Source: Bordetella genomosp. 9
Lineage (GTDB): Bacteria > Pseudomonadota > Gammaproteobacteria > Burkholderiales > Burkholderiaceae_B
Length of the DNA: 64,000 nt
Direction: 5' to 3'
Assembly: GCF_002261425.1 (NCBI RefSeq)
Contig: NZ_NEVJ01000001.1
Location: forward strand, 434,001-498,000
Shown: one piece after another, positions 30,517-39,573 of the stretch
Layout of the letters: each line of letters begins with the position of its first letter
Numbering within the stretch: the stretch's first letter is position 1
The notes under the pieces: model-generated
What the model was told of the DNA's origin: nothing
The model's input: the letters and a program-made list of their open reading frames with translations, nothing else
Database searches by the model: none
Program-made: the position numbers and the translations under genes

Positions 30517-31932
30517 ATGACTATCCTTGCCGAACTACAAGCCCTGCTGGGCGCCGATCACGTACTGACCGGCGCGGATACCGATTCCTACACGCTGGAC
30601 TGGCGCGGCCGCTACCGTGGCCGGGCGCTGGCGGTGGTGCGGCCCGGTTCCACGGAGGCGGTGGCGTCGGTGGTGCAACTGTGCGGCCGGCATGGGGTGC
30701 CGCTGGTGCCGCAGGGCGGCAATACCGGGCTGTGCGGCGGCGCCACGCCCGCGGATGACGGCAAGGCCGTGCTGTTGTCGCTGGCGCGCCTGAACCGCGT
30801 CCGTGGCATCGACACCGATAACGACACGATCACCGTGGAAGCCGGCTGCATCCTGCAGGCCGTGCAACAGGCCGCCGAGCAGGCCGGACGCCTCTTCCCC
30901 CTGAGCCTGGCGGCGGAAGGCAGCTGCACCATAGGCGGCAACCTGGCGACCAATGCCGGCGGCACGCAGGTGCTGCGCTACGGCAACACGCGCGACCTGA
31001 CCCTGGGCCTGGAAGTCGTGACGCCGGACGGCGAAATCTGGCATGGCCTGCGCGGCCTGCGCAAGGACAACACCGGCTACGACCTGCGCGACCTGTACAT
31101 CGGCAGCGAAGGGACGCTGGGCATCATCACCGCCGCCACACTCAAGCTGTTCCCGCTGCCGGTGGCGCGCTGCACCGCCTTGCTGGCGGTGCCCGACGTG
31201 GAATCGGGCGTGCAGCTGCTGGGCCGCGCGCGGCGGGGTTTCGGCGCGGCCTTGACGGGCTTCGAATTGATGGCGGGCAACTGCCTGGAAGCCGTGGTGC
31301 GGTTGTTCCCGCAACAGCGCCTGCCCTTCAGCGGCGAATCGGCGCAATCGCCGTGGTACGCCCTGCTGGAATTGTCGGACAGCGAAAGCGAGGCGCACGC
31401 CCGCGAGCGTTTCGAAACCGTGCTGGGCGAAGCCATCGAAGCGGGCCTGGCCACCGACGCCGCGATCGCGGAAAACATCACGCAGAGCAAGGCGCTGTGG
31501 CACCTGCGCGAAAGCATCCCGCTTGCCGAAGCCGAACTGGGTAAATCGATCAAGCACGATGTGTCGCTGCCGATCTCGCGTATCGCCGATTTCGTGCGGA
31601 CCACCAACGCGCTGCTGCAGGCGCGTTTCCCCGGCATCGGCCACGTCATCTTCGGCCACCTGGGTGACGGCAACCTGCATTACAACTGCACGCGCGCCCC
31701 CGGCCAGGAGGAAGCCGCCCTGCTGGCGCAGCAGCCGCAGGTCTACGGCATCGTCCATGACAGCGTGCACGCGCACGGCGGCTCCATCAGCGCCGAGCAC
31801 GGCGTGGGCCAGCTGAAGATAGACGAGCTGCCGCGCTACAAGGATTCCATCGAACTGGCGCTGATGCGCCGTATCAAGAAGGCGCTGGACCCTGCCGGCA
31901 TCATGAATCCCGGCAAGGTCGTGCGCGCCTGA
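30517..31932 (+). CDS. FAD-linked D-2-hydroxyacid dehydrogenase (GlcD/D-2-HGDH family)
   Basis: A 471-residue FAD-binding oxidoreductase of the GlcD/D-lactate/D-2-hydroxyglutarate dehydrogenase family. The PCMH-type FAD domain (about 1-220) has VPQGGNTGLCGG and NAGGTQVLRYGN; the C-terminal oxidase domain has the metal-binding GHLGDGNLHYN and SAEHGVGQLK motifs, and the ending PAGIMNPGKV. It probably oxidises a D-2-hydroxyacid and passes electrons to a quinone or flavoprotein; the exact acid is not predictable. ATG 30517 starts at the fold; the longer open frame upstream is not conserved in the family. Confidence 0.92.
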   Translation: MTILAELQALLGADHVLTGADTDSYTLDWRGRYRGRALAVVRPGSTEAVASVVQLCGRHGVPLVPQGGNTGLCGGATPADDGKAVLLSLARLNRVRGIDTDNDTITVEAGCILQAVQQAAEQAGRLFPLSLAAEGSCTIGGNLATNAGGTQVLRYGNTRDLTLGLEVVTPDGEIWHGLRGLRKDNTGYDLRDLYIGSEGTLGIITAATLKLFPLPVARCTALLAVPDVESGVQLLGRARRGFGAALTGFELMAGNCLEAVVRLFPQQRLPFSGESAQSPWYALLELSDSESEAHARERFETVLGEAIEAGLATDAAIAENITQSKALWHLRESIPLAEAELGKSIKHDVSLPISRIADFVRTTNALLQARFPGIGHVIFGHLGDGNLHYNCTRAPGQEEAALLAQQPQVYGIVHDSVHAHGGSISAEHGVGQLKIDELPRYKDSIELALMRRIKKALDPAGIMNPGKVVRA

Positions 31933-31949
31933 CGGACCGGGACCCGCCC

Positions 31950-32660
31950 ATGGCCGCGCTCTCACCCGCGCATCATCGCGTACTGATCGTCGAAGACGAC
32001 ACGACGATCGCCGGCAACCTGTACAGCTTCCTGGAGGCGCGCGGTTTCGTGCCCGACGCGGCCTACGACGGCCGCGCGGCGCTCGCCATGTTGACGTCGC
32101 AGCATTTCGACGTGGTCGTCCTGGACGTGGGCCTGCCCGGCATGGACGGGTATGGCGTGTTGCGCGCGATGCGGACGGAGCACATGCTGTCCGTGCCCGT
32201 GCTGATGCTGACGGCGCGTGACGAACTGGCCGACAAGCTGGCCGGCTTTTCGCACGGCGCGGACGATTACCTGACCAAGCCATTCGCGTTGGCGGAAGTC
32301 GAGGCGCGGCTGCATGCGCTGATCCAGCGCGCCAGCGGCGCGGTCGGAACGCCGGTGCGGCGCTGGGGGCCGTTGAGCTATGACAGCCGCACGCGCGCCG
32401 TATCGGTGAACGGCCAGGCCGTGCACCTGACGCGCAAGTCCTGCATGATCCTGGACGCCTTGCTGCGCGATCCCGGCCGCGTGGTGCCGCGCCCCGAGCT
32501 GGAAACCCTGTTGTGGGGCAGCGAGCCGCCGTCATCGGACGCCTTGCGCAGCCAGGTGCACCTGTTGCGCAAGGCCCTGGCCGATGCCGGCTTCGATGGC
32601 ATCGAGACCGTGCACGGCACGGGGTGGCGGCTGATCGGCGTCGCGGACGGCCCGGCATGA
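31950..32660 (+). CDS. OmpR-family response regulator
   Basis: A 236-residue two-component response regulator. The receiver domain has the acidic pair Glu15/Asp16, phosphoacceptor Asp59 in VVVLDVGLPGMDG and the conserved Lys110 in YLTKPF. The C-terminal winged helix (about 135-232) contains LRSQVHLLRKAL and the GTGWRL turn. Its stop overlaps the kinase start (ATGA). The resemblance to PmrA/BasR-like regulators and the neighbouring PAP2 gene suggest envelope or lipid A regulation, which is inferred from context. Confidence 0.92.
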   Translation: MAALSPAHHRVLIVEDDTTIAGNLYSFLEARGFVPDAAYDGRAALAMLTSQHFDVVVLDVGLPGMDGYGVLRAMRTEHMLSVPVLMLTARDELADKLAGFSHGADDYLTKPFALAEVEARLHALIQRASGAVGTPVRRWGPLSYDSRTRAVSVNGQAVHLTRKSCMILDALLRDPGRVVPRPELETLLWGSEPPSSDALRSQVHLLRKALADAGFDGIETVHGTGWRLIGVADGPA

Positions 32661-34006
32661 AAAGTGGCAGTACGCTGACCCAGCGGGTAGTGTGGGCCTT
32701 GACCGGCACGGTGGCGATTTTCGTGTCCGTGCTGGTGGTGCTGGCCTACCTGACCTTCGACCAAATGGAAGACGATCTGGTCAACGACATCCTGACCACC
32801 GAGACGCAGCGCCTGATCGAGCGCATCACGAGCGGCGAGGAAACGCTGACCAGACTGAGTTCGCACGACGTGGGCGGCGCGATGCGCGCCTGGGTGCAGC
32901 AGGCCGGCGTCGCCAATCCCGCGATACCGAAGGAAGTCAGCAATCTCGAGGATGGCCTGCATCTGCTGGAGCCAGGCACGGAAACCTGGCATGTGGTGGT
33001 CGCGAAGATCGACGAGGGCCGGCGCCTGATCGTGCTGTACGACGCCACGGACAACGAGGATCGGGTATTCGATTTCGGCCTGATCGTGCTGGGCCTGGGC
33101 GTGATCTGTATCGTCGCGGCCTATGGCGTCGCGCGCAAGATCGCCTACCTGGCCGTCGGGCCCATGCTGACCTTGGCCGATCGCCTGTCCACCTGGGCGC
33201 CGGGATCGCCCGACCTGGCCGTGGAGCGCAATGACGAAGCCGGACGCCTGGTGGAAGCCTTCAATCGTGTGCAGAACCAGGTGGACCGGTCGCTGGCGCG
33301 CGAACGCGAGTTCGCCGCCAACCTGAGCCACGAAGTGCGCACGCCGCTGGCCGCCATCCGCAGCGATGGCGAGCTGATGCTGCTGGCGCCCGCCGTCACA
33401 CCCGACCAGCAGACCCGCCTGACGCGCATCGTGAAGAATGTGGATAGCGTCGCCGCCGCGCTGGAAAGCGCGCGTGCCATGGCGCGCGACGAACGCCGCA
33501 AGCCCGAACCCGTGGATCTGGCGGAATGCCTGAATGCGGCCTGGCAGGGCCTGGAAGCCAACGCCGAGCAGGCCGGCCTGCGCCTGGACCACCAGGTGCC
33601 GGCGGGGACGGTGCGCGAACTGGATCGCTACGCCCTGTTGACCGTGTTGCGCAACCTGATCCGCAACGCCATCGAACACGCCGCTCCGGCCGAGTTGACC
33701 GTGCGGACGATCGGTTCCCCATCCAGCGCCGGCCTGGAAATCCGCGATAACGGCAAGGGTATCAAGCCCGAGGACCTGCCTTTCCTGTTCGATCGCTACT
33801 ACAGCGTGCGCCGCCGAGATACCCAGGGCGAAATGGACGAGGCCGAAGCCGAAGCCGCGGCGGCCCTGGAGCGCGGCTTGGGACTGGCCATCGCCAAGCG
33901 GGTCTGCGACATGCAGGGATGGAGCCTGAGCGTGGAATCCTGGGTGGGTGTGCCCACGCACGGCACGTGCTTCACCCTGCGTTTCGACGGCAACAACGCG
34001 ATTTGA
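32657..34006 (+). CDS. Sensor histidine kinase
   Basis: A 449-residue membrane-bound sensor kinase. Two transmembrane helices (about 12-34 and 137-158) flank a periplasmic domain of about 100 residues; a HAMP-like linker leads to the HisKA domain with phospho-accepting His225 (NLSHEVRTPLAAIRSD) and an HATPase domain with NLIRNAIEH, DNGKGI and GLGLAIAKR boxes. An acidic, Ala/Glu-rich insert (near 395-409) lies between the G1 and G2 boxes. ATG 32657 overlaps the regulator stop by four bases. The signal is unknown. Confidence 0.92.
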   Translation: MKSGSTLTQRVVWALTGTVAIFVSVLVVLAYLTFDQMEDDLVNDILTTETQRLIERITSGEETLTRLSSHDVGGAMRAWVQQAGVANPAIPKEVSNLEDGLHLLEPGTETWHVVVAKIDEGRRLIVLYDATDNEDRVFDFGLIVLGLGVICIVAAYGVARKIAYLAVGPMLTLADRLSTWAPGSPDLAVERNDEAGRLVEAFNRVQNQVDRSLAREREFAANLSHEVRTPLAAIRSDGELMLLAPAVTPDQQTRLTRIVKNVDSVAAALESARAMARDERRKPEPVDLAECLNAAWQGLEANAEQAGLRLDHQVPAGTVRELDRYALLTVLRNLIRNAIEHAAPAELTVRTIGSPSSAGLEIRDNGKGIKPEDLPFLFDRYYSVRRRDTQGEMDEAEAEAAAALERGLGLAIAKRVCDMQGWSLSVESWVGVPTHGTCFTLRFDGNNAI

Positions 34007-34062
34007 CAAATATTCGATGTGTCCCTGGGTAGTGTGCCGGGATATTTTTCCCTGGCCAGCCC

Positions 34063-34812
34063 ATGCGTTCTTATGTTGTCGCGCCCGCGAAGGCCGCCAT
34101 TCGCTTCGATACCTATCTGTTGACCCATGTCCTGGGCGTCACGCTGCTCCTGGCCCTGTTGGCCGAAGCGGTCAATCGCTCGGGATTGGACCTGGCCGTG
34201 TCCCGATATTTCTTCGACGCGGCGGCCAATACCTTCCCCTGGCGCGCTTCGCGCGCGCTGGAGATTCTCGGGCACCGCGTCGTGCTGGTGCTGCCTATCG
34301 GGGTTGCCGTCGCCGCGATCGCGGCCGCCATCGCCAGCCACTGGTTCACGGTGCTGCGGCCGTGGCGGGGGGCCTTGTGGGGCATCGCCGCGACCTGCGT
34401 CCTGGGGCAGGTCCTCATCTCGCAGTTGAAGCACTACACCGCGCTGCCGCGTCCGTACGCACTGGAGATGTTCGGCGGCTATGCCAACTACCCCACGCAC
34501 TTCTGGGCGGCCAATCGCCGGGAAGGCGGCGGCGCGCTCCCCAGCAACCATGCCGGAGCGGGCTATGCGATGTTGTCGCTGTACTTCGCCGGCTGGGCCT
34601 TGCGCCGTCCCGAATGGCGCTGGGTCGGCCTGGCCGTCGGCATCGCCGCCGGGCTGATGTTCGCGCTGGTGCGCATCATGCAGGGCGCCCATTTTCTCAG
34701 CCAGACCATCTGGTCGGCCTGCGTCATGTGGGGCATCGCGAGCATCGTATTCGCCCCGCTGCTCGTGCGGTCGCCGCCGCCGCTAACCGTTGCCAAGCAG
34801 CACGCCAGGTAG
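34063..34812 (+). CDS. PAP2-family membrane phosphatase
   Basis: A 249-residue multi-pass membrane protein of the PAP2/lipid phosphatase family. The three catalytic motifs are visible: KHYTALPRP (Lys123, Arg130), ALPSNHAG (160-163) and RIMQGAHFLSQ (Arg204, His210), with active sites facing the periplasm. It follows the two-component genes by 56 bases on the same strand, so it is likely a target or operon member. Candidates are undecaprenyl pyrophosphate or lipid A phosphatase (LpxE/LpxT-like). The last ten codons overlap, antisense, a dctM remnant. Confidence 0.88.
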   Translation: MRSYVVAPAKAAIRFDTYLLTHVLGVTLLLALLAEAVNRSGLDLAVSRYFFDAAANTFPWRASRALEILGHRVVLVLPIGVAVAAIAAAIASHWFTVLRPWRGALWGIAATCVLGQVLISQLKHYTALPRPYALEMFGGYANYPTHFWAANRREGGGALPSNHAGAGYAMLSLYFAGWALRRPEWRWVGLAVGIAAGLMFALVRIMQGAHFLSQTIWSACVMWGIASIVFAPLLVRSPPPLTVAKQHAR

Positions 34813-34860
34813 CCAGAGCGAAAACGCCGGCACGTAGGTGACCAGGGCCAGCGTGGCCGC
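34783..34860 (-). pseudogene. 3' remnant of TRAP transporter large permease (dctM)
   Basis: Read on the minus strand, 25 codons plus a TAG stop encode a peptide that begins AATLALVTYVPAFSLW and continues LPGVLLGNG. This is the characteristic C-terminus of TRAP DctM permeases (TY-P-x-SLWLP). It begins 3 bases after the udh stop codon, with no start and no upstream permease sequence. Uronate dehydrogenase genes often precede TRAP operons, so this looks like the scar of a deletion that removed nearly all of a dctPQM set. The peptide match rests on family recognition, not an alignment. Confidence 0.7.
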
Positions 34861-34863
34861 GCG

Positions 34864-35691
34864 TCAGAACGGACCGGCCTTGACGAAGGCGCCGCCCTGG
34901 TAGCGGGCGGCGGGATCGTCGGGCGCCAGGGCGGGCTGCGCTTCGGCCTTGGCACGGAATGGCTCCGACGTATCCTTGGGCTGGAAGCCCAGGTGCGCGG
35001 CGCGCGAGTTGTCCCACCAACTGTCGCGATTGGCCGATGCCCCGTACACGATGGTGTGGCCGACATGCGGCGTGAACAGCGACTGCGCGATCAGGTGGGT
35101 CAGATCGTCGTAGCTGAGCCAGGTGACCAGCATGCGCCTGTCCTTGGCCTCCGGAAACGACGAGCCGATGCGCAGGCACACCGTTTCGATGCCGTAGCGG
35201 TCGAAGTAGAAGCGCGAAAGGTTTTCGCCGAACGCCTTGCTGATGCCGTAGTAGCCGTCGGGCCGCACCGGCACGTCGGCATCGATGACCTGGCCTTGCC
35301 GGTAGAAGCCGATGACGTGGTTGGAGCTGGCGAAGACGACACGCTTCACGCCGTGCTTGCGCGCCGCTTCGTACAGGTTGTAAACGCCCTGGATGTTGGC
35401 GGGCAGGATCTCGTCGAAGGGACGTTCGACCGACACGCCGCCCATGTGCACGATGGCGTCCACGCCGGCCACCATGCCGTCGACGAAGCCGGCGTCGGCC
35501 AGGTTGCCGATGACGATTTCCTCGCCCGGCTGGGCGCCGCCCAGGTCGGCGATGTCGGAAAGCCGCAAAACGTCGGTGTAGGATTTGAGGCGTCCACGCA
35601 GGACTTTGCCCAGGCCGCCGGCCGCGCCGGTCAGCAACAGGGTGGGAACGCGTTGCGGGGAAGAAGAGGCGGGGGGGCCCGGCAGGGTCAC
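34864..35691 (-). CDS. udh: Uronate dehydrogenase
   Basis: A 275-residue NAD-dependent short-chain dehydrogenase closely resembling Agrobacterium uronate dehydrogenase, which oxidises glucuronate or galacturonate to the aldarolactone. The NAD motif is TGAAGGLG (21-28), the active-site region FASSNHVIGFY is followed by Tyr148-x3-Lys152, and GASANRDSWWDNS is a family block near the C-terminus. The start is GTG 35691 with CGGAGAC upstream; no ATG is available before the NAD motif. It is divergent from a FadR-type regulator and followed by a dctM remnant. Confidence 0.92.
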   Translation of the reverse strand: MTLPGPPASSSPQRVPTLLLTGAAGGLGKVLRGRLKSYTDVLRLSDIADLGGAQPGEEIVIGNLADAGFVDGMVAGVDAIVHMGGVSVERPFDEILPANIQGVYNLYEAARKHGVKRVVFASSNHVIGFYRQGQVIDADVPVRPDGYYGISKAFGENLSRFYFDRYGIETVCLRIGSSFPEAKDRRMLVTWLSYDDLTHLIAQSLFTPHVGHTIVYGASANRDSWWDNSRAAHLGFQPKDTSEPFRAKAEAQPALAPDDPAARYQGGAFVKAGPF

Positions 35692-35710
35692 GACGTTGTC
35701 TCCGTACTGG

Positions 35711-35735
35711 CGACGCCGGTGTTTACACCGCGTCG
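35711..35735. promoter_or_regulatory. Operator candidate between udh and gntR
   Basis: CGGTGT-TT-ACACCG (35717-35730) is a 14-bp dyad, extended by CGACG/CGTCG arms with one unpaired base. It lies 20 bases upstream of the udh start. FadR-type regulators often bind GT-N-AC dyads of this kind. A perfect TATAAT at 35788-35793 is the likely -10 of gntR. Confidence 0.6.
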
Positions 35736-35853
35736 GTTTGGGTGTTCAATCGGGTAGCTTATAAGTCATCGTACAACGCGTGGGCAGTATAATGACGCCC
35801 CCAAATACCCGTCAAGCGCCCGTCAAGCGGAGCCGGCGACCAGGGAAAAATAT

Positions 35854-36591
35854 ATGACGACCACGTCCATGTCCGCCGAACTTCCCATGCGCCGCCGGCC
35901 TCGCAGCCTGGCGCAGGAATTGGTCGACAGCCTGTCCAAGCGCATACGCGACGGTGAAATCCGCCCGGGCGATAAGCTGCCCACCGAATCGGAAATCATG
36001 CGCACCTTCGGTGTCAGCCGTACGGTCGTGCGAGAGGCGCTGTCCCGGCTGCAGGCCTCGGGGCTGGTGGAAACCCATCATGGCGTGGGCACGTATGCGC
36101 TGAAACCGAATACCGGCGGCGATTTCCGCGTCGATCCGGCGGATATCGCGACGGTGCGGGACATCCTGGTCATCCTGGAGCTGCGCATCTGCCTGGAGAC
36201 GGAAGCGGCGGGGCTGGCGGCCCTGCGGCGCACGGAAGAGCAGCTGGCGCAGATGCGGGAAGCCCTGAATCAGTTCCGCGCCGCGCTGGACCCCGGCGGC
36301 GACACGGTCACGCCGGATTTCCGCTTCCATCTGTTGATATCGCAGGCCACGGGAAACAAGTATTTCGCCGACCTGCTTTCGCACCTCGGGGCGGCGATCA
36401 TTCCGCGCACGCGAATCAATTCCGCCAAGCTGGGCGATGAGGAGCGCGAGCCTTATCTGGCGCGGGTGAATCGGGAGCACGAGGATATCTACGAGGCCAT
36501 CCGGCGCCAGGATCCCGACTCGGCGCGCGCCGCGATGCGCACGCACCTGAGCAACAGCCGCGAAAGGCTGCGCCGCGCGCAGGACCGCTGA
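35854..36591 (+). CDS. FadR/GntR-family transcriptional regulator (FCD domain)
   Basis: A 245-residue FadR-subfamily regulator. The N-terminal winged helix (about 15-85) contains LAQELVDSLSKRIRDGEIRPGDKLPTES split across the DNA-binding helices and VSRTVVREALSRL; the all-helical FCD effector domain (about 100-235) has DFRFHLLISQATGN and the REHEDIYEAI metal-ligand region. Divergent from udh, it is probably the hexuronate-responsive repressor of uronate catabolism, by context. Confidence 0.9.
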   Translation: MTTTSMSAELPMRRRPRSLAQELVDSLSKRIRDGEIRPGDKLPTESEIMRTFGVSRTVVREALSRLQASGLVETHHGVGTYALKPNTGGDFRVDPADIATVRDILVILELRICLETEAAGLAALRRTEEQLAQMREALNQFRAALDPGGDTVTPDFRFHLLISQATGNKYFADLLSHLGAAIIPRTRINSAKLGDEEREPYLARVNREHEDIYEAIRRQDPDSARAAMRTHLSNSRERLRRAQDR

Positions 36592-36630
36592 CACGCGCTG
36601 GCTCGGTGTTACGTGTGCCAACCACACGCG

Positions 36631-36652
36631 CTATGACGTGCTCGCGTCATAG
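36631..36652. other. Perfect 8-bp inverted repeat between gntR and fahA ends
   Basis: CTATGACG (36631-36638), spacer TGCTCG, CGTCATAG (36645-36652). It lies between two convergent genes and has no T tract on either side. It may be a weak terminator or a protein-binding site. Confidence 0.55.
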
Positions 36653-36708
36653 GATGTATGACAACCCTGTCCGGTTTCTCCATACGAGCAGCCGGGCGCC
36701 CCTGGCGG

Positions 36709-38025
36709 TCAGTCCAGCGCCGGTAGCACCCGTCCAACAGCGGCGCCCCATGACAGGCGCGGATAGCCCGGCTTGACGCATTCAGCGCTGATCGCGACTT
36801 CGTCCCCATCCTGCAGGAAGGTGCGCGTCTCGCCCCAGGGCAGGGAGATGGCCGTCTTGCCGCCCTGGCTCAATTCCAGCAGCGAGCCCGCCTGGTCCGG
36901 CTCCGGGCCGGACATCGTGCCGGTGCCCAGCATGTCGCCCGGCTGCAGGTTGCAGCCATTCACCGTGTGATGCGCCACCAGTTGCCCGATGCTCCAATAG
37001 GCATCGCGGAAATTGCTCCGCGCCAGCGTGGCGCGCGGCGCGCCGTGTTCGCGCGACTGCTCCGTACCCAGCTCGGTACGCAGGCGCACGTCGAAAGCGC
37101 CGCTGGCGCTGTTGTGCGCGGACGAAAGATAGGGCAGCGGTTGCGGTTCGCCAGCGCCGCGCTGGAAGGGCACGCGAAACGGCGCCAGCGCTTCCAGCGT
37201 GACGATCCAGGGCGAAATCGTGCTGGCGAAATTCTTCGACAGGAAGGGGCCCAGCGGCTGGTATTCCCATGCCTGCAGATCGCGGGCCGACCAGTCGTTC
37301 AGGATGGTCATCCCGAAAATGTAGTCTTCGGCATGTTCCAGCGTGATGCGCCGGCCCAGCGCGTTGCCGGTGCCGATGAACACGCCCAGTTCGACTTCGT
37401 AGTCCAGCCGCGCGCACGGCCCGAAGACGGGCGTGCCGCCTTCCTGCGTCGGCCGGGTCTGGCCGACCGGACGATGGAAGTGCTGCCCCACGCCGATGCT
37501 GGACGCGCGGCCGTGATAGCCGATGGGCACCCATTTGTAATTCGGCAGCAGGGGATTGTCCGGGCGGAACTGGCGTCCGATCGCGGTGGCGTGGTGCACC
37601 GAGATATAGAAGTCGGTGTAGTCGCCGATGCGCGCCGGCACGGAGAATTCCGCATCGGCCTGCGCGACCAGCAGCGGCTCGATGCGCGCCTGTAGCGGCG
37701 AGCCCGCGCGCAGCGCGCGGGACAGGGCCAGGCGCAAGGCCGACCAGCAGGTGGCATCGAGCGCCATCAGGGCGTTCAGGTCCGGGCCCTGGCACGCCGC
37801 GAGCGCGCGGGCGGCGTCGCCGTCGAAGGGGCCTGCCTGCGCCAGCGCGGCCAGGTCCAGGATACGGTCGCCGATGCCCGTGCCCGGCCGCCAGCTTTCC
37901 GTCGAGCCGGCGCGCCGGAATACGCAAAAGGGCAGGTTCTGTACGGGGAAACCCAGCGCGTCGTCGTTGGCGCTTTGCAGCCAGCTGCGCAGCGCGGGGT
38001 CGTGGGTTTCGTTCAGCTCGGTCAT
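36709..38025 (-). CDS. fahA: Fumarylacetoacetase
   Basis: A 438-residue fumarylacetoacetate hydrolase, the last step of tyrosine/homogentisate degradation, giving fumarate and acetoacetate. The metal-binding core includes FYISVHHA, DYEVELGVFIG and DWSARDLQAWEY, followed by GTGTMSGPE near the C-terminus. The full-length (human-like) form is present. It lies 54 bases downstream of hmgA on the same strand; a maleylacetoacetate isomerase gene is not in this cluster. Confidence 0.96.
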   Translation of the reverse strand: MTELNETHDPALRSWLQSANDDALGFPVQNLPFCVFRRAGSTESWRPGTGIGDRILDLAALAQAGPFDGDAARALAACQGPDLNALMALDATCWSALRLALSRALRAGSPLQARIEPLLVAQADAEFSVPARIGDYTDFYISVHHATAIGRQFRPDNPLLPNYKWVPIGYHGRASSIGVGQHFHRPVGQTRPTQEGGTPVFGPCARLDYEVELGVFIGTGNALGRRITLEHAEDYIFGMTILNDWSARDLQAWEYQPLGPFLSKNFASTISPWIVTLEALAPFRVPFQRGAGEPQPLPYLSSAHNSASGAFDVRLRTELGTEQSREHGAPRATLARSNFRDAYWSIGQLVAHHTVNGCNLQPGDMLGTGTMSGPEPDQAGSLLELSQGGKTAISLPWGETRTFLQDGDEVAISAECVKPGYPRLSWGAAVGRVLPALD

Positions 38026-38079
38026 GAGGGTGTTATCCGGGTGTAAGGGCTAAGCCCGTTGATTCGAAAGCCGCGGCCG

Positions 38080-39408
38080 CTAGGGCCGCGTCGGGTCGAA
38101 ATGCTTGCGCAGTCCCTGCCAGCAGTCATCGTAGCCGGACTGCAGTTCCGGCCACGCCAGCGCCGCTTCCGTCGGCCGTATCACGCGGCGCGTTTCGAAC
38201 ATGAAGGCCATCGTGTCGCGGATATAGTGCGGCTTGGACGTGTCCGCGTTGGACGCCTTTTCAAAGGTTTCCGCGTCGGGTCCATGCCCGCTCATGCGGT
38301 TGTGCAGGCTGGCGCCGCCAGGCACGAAGCCTTCCGCCTTGGCATCGTAGACGCCCTGTATCAGGCCCATGAATTCACTGGCCACGTTGCGGTGGAACCA
38401 GGGCGGCCGGAAGGTATCCTCCATGACCAGGATGCGCGGCGGGAAAATCGCGAAGTCCATATTGGCCGTGCCCACGGTATCGGTAGGCGACGTCAGCACC
38501 GTGAAAATGGACGGGTCCGGATGATCGAAGCTGATCGAACCGATGGTGTTGAAACGCCGCAGGTCGTATTTGTACGGCGCGTGATTGCCGTGCCAGGCCA
38601 CCACGTCCAAGGGGGAATGGTCCAGCGGCGCCCGCCAGAAACCGCCTTCGAACTTGGCGACCAGTTCGAAGTCGCCTTCCAGGTCCTCGTACCAGGCGAC
38701 CGGGGTTTCGAAGTCGCGTACGTTGGCCAGGCCGTTGGAACCGATCGGGCCTTTCTCCGGCGGCCGCAGCGGCGCGCCGAAATTTTCCAGCAGATAGCCG
38801 CGCGCCGTGCCGTCCGGCAGCGTGACGCGGAAACGCGTGCCGCGCGGTATGACGGCGATTTCCAGCGGCGCGATTTCCATGCGGCCCAGTTCGGTATCCA
38901 CCAGCAGGCGGCCGGCCTGCGGCACGATCAACAGTTCACCGTCGGCATCGTAGAAATATCGCCCGCGCATCGGCGCATTCGCCGTGTACACGTGGATGCC
39001 CACGCCGTTGTCCTCGTCGGGGCCGCCGTTGCCGCCTATCGTCGCGATGCCGTCAATGAAGTCCGTGGGCGTTTGGGGAATCGGCCGCGCGCCCCATCGC
39101 AGGCGGTTGGGCGAAACCGGCTGGGCGCCGAAGCGGCTGACCCAGCCGCCCGCCTGGGTGCACGCAACGAACGCGCCCTGGCGCGCGGACGGCCGGATGC
39201 GATACAGCCAGCCATGGCGGTTTTCCGCGCGCGGCGCCGTGAACGCCATGCCGGAAACGTGCTCGGCGTACAGGCCGTAGGGACAGCGGGTCGGCGAATT
39301 CCTTCCCACCGGCAATGCGCCGGGCAGCGCTTCCGTGGCGAAGGTATTGCCAAAGCCGGTCATGTAGCGCAGGGCCGCGTCAGCGGCGGCAGCGGGCTGC
39401 GAGCTCAT
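38080..39408 (-). CDS. hmgA: Homogentisate 1,2-dioxygenase
   Basis: A 442-residue iron-dependent ring-cleaving dioxygenase that opens homogentisate to maleylacetoacetate. Conserved blocks include [19 protein letters not shown], the active-site region [15 protein letters not shown], and the metal-binding [14 protein letters not shown] with [19 protein letters not shown] precedes ATG 39408. It forms an operon with fahA and is divergent from a LysR gene. Confidence 0.97.
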   Translation of the reverse strand: MSSQPAAAADAALRYMTGFGNTFATEALPGALPVGRNSPTRCPYGLYAEHVSGMAFTAPRAENRHGWLYRIRPSARQGAFVACTQAGGWVSRFGAQPVSPNRLRWGARPIPQTPTDFIDGIATIGGNGGPDEDNGVGIHVYTANAPMRGRYFYDADGELLIVPQAGRLLVDTELGRMEIAPLEIAVIPRGTRFRVTLPDGTARGYLLENFGAPLRPPEKGPIGSNGLANVRDFETPVAWYEDLEGDFELVAKFEGGFWRAPLDHSPLDVVAWHGNHAPYKYDLRRFNTIGSISFDHPDPSIFTVLTSPTDTVGTANMDFAIFPPRILVMEDTFRPPWFHRNVASEFMGLIQGVYDAKAEGFVPGGASLHNRMSGHGPDAETFEKASNADTSKPHYIRDTMAFMFETRRVIRPTEAALAWPELQSGYDDCWQGLRKHFDPTRP

Positions 39409-39544
39409 GGAGTGTCTCCGTTCGTTGTAAGCGGCCCGTTCGAGGGCATGGCGCGCCGGCAGGGCGTCCGCAGGGGCCGCAAGGCGATTTTCCCCCGACC
39501 CGGGGCTTTGCCGCTAGGTGAATGGAAAAATATAGGCCATAAGT

Positions 39545-39552
39545 TTCATGAA
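39545..39552. promoter_or_regulatory. Putative LysR operator core
   Basis: A TTCATGAA palindrome lies within the AT-rich segment ATAAGTTTCATGAATAAT (39539-39556), in the 165-base region between the divergent hmgA and lysR starts and 22 bases before the LysR ATG. Position and AT-rich dyad fit a LysR binding site. Confidence 0.45.
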
Positions 39553-39573
39553 TAATGCGGGATAATCGGCGTC

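Noticed and set aside
30535..32709. Long minus-strand frame opposite the FAD oxidase and response regulator
   Set aside because: Arg/Pro-rich composition and complete overlap with conserved genes.
34003..34031. Promoter with TTGACA at the end of the kinase gene for PAP2
   Set aside because: The -35 is perfect but no acceptable -10 is found at 16-18 bases (TGGGTA only).
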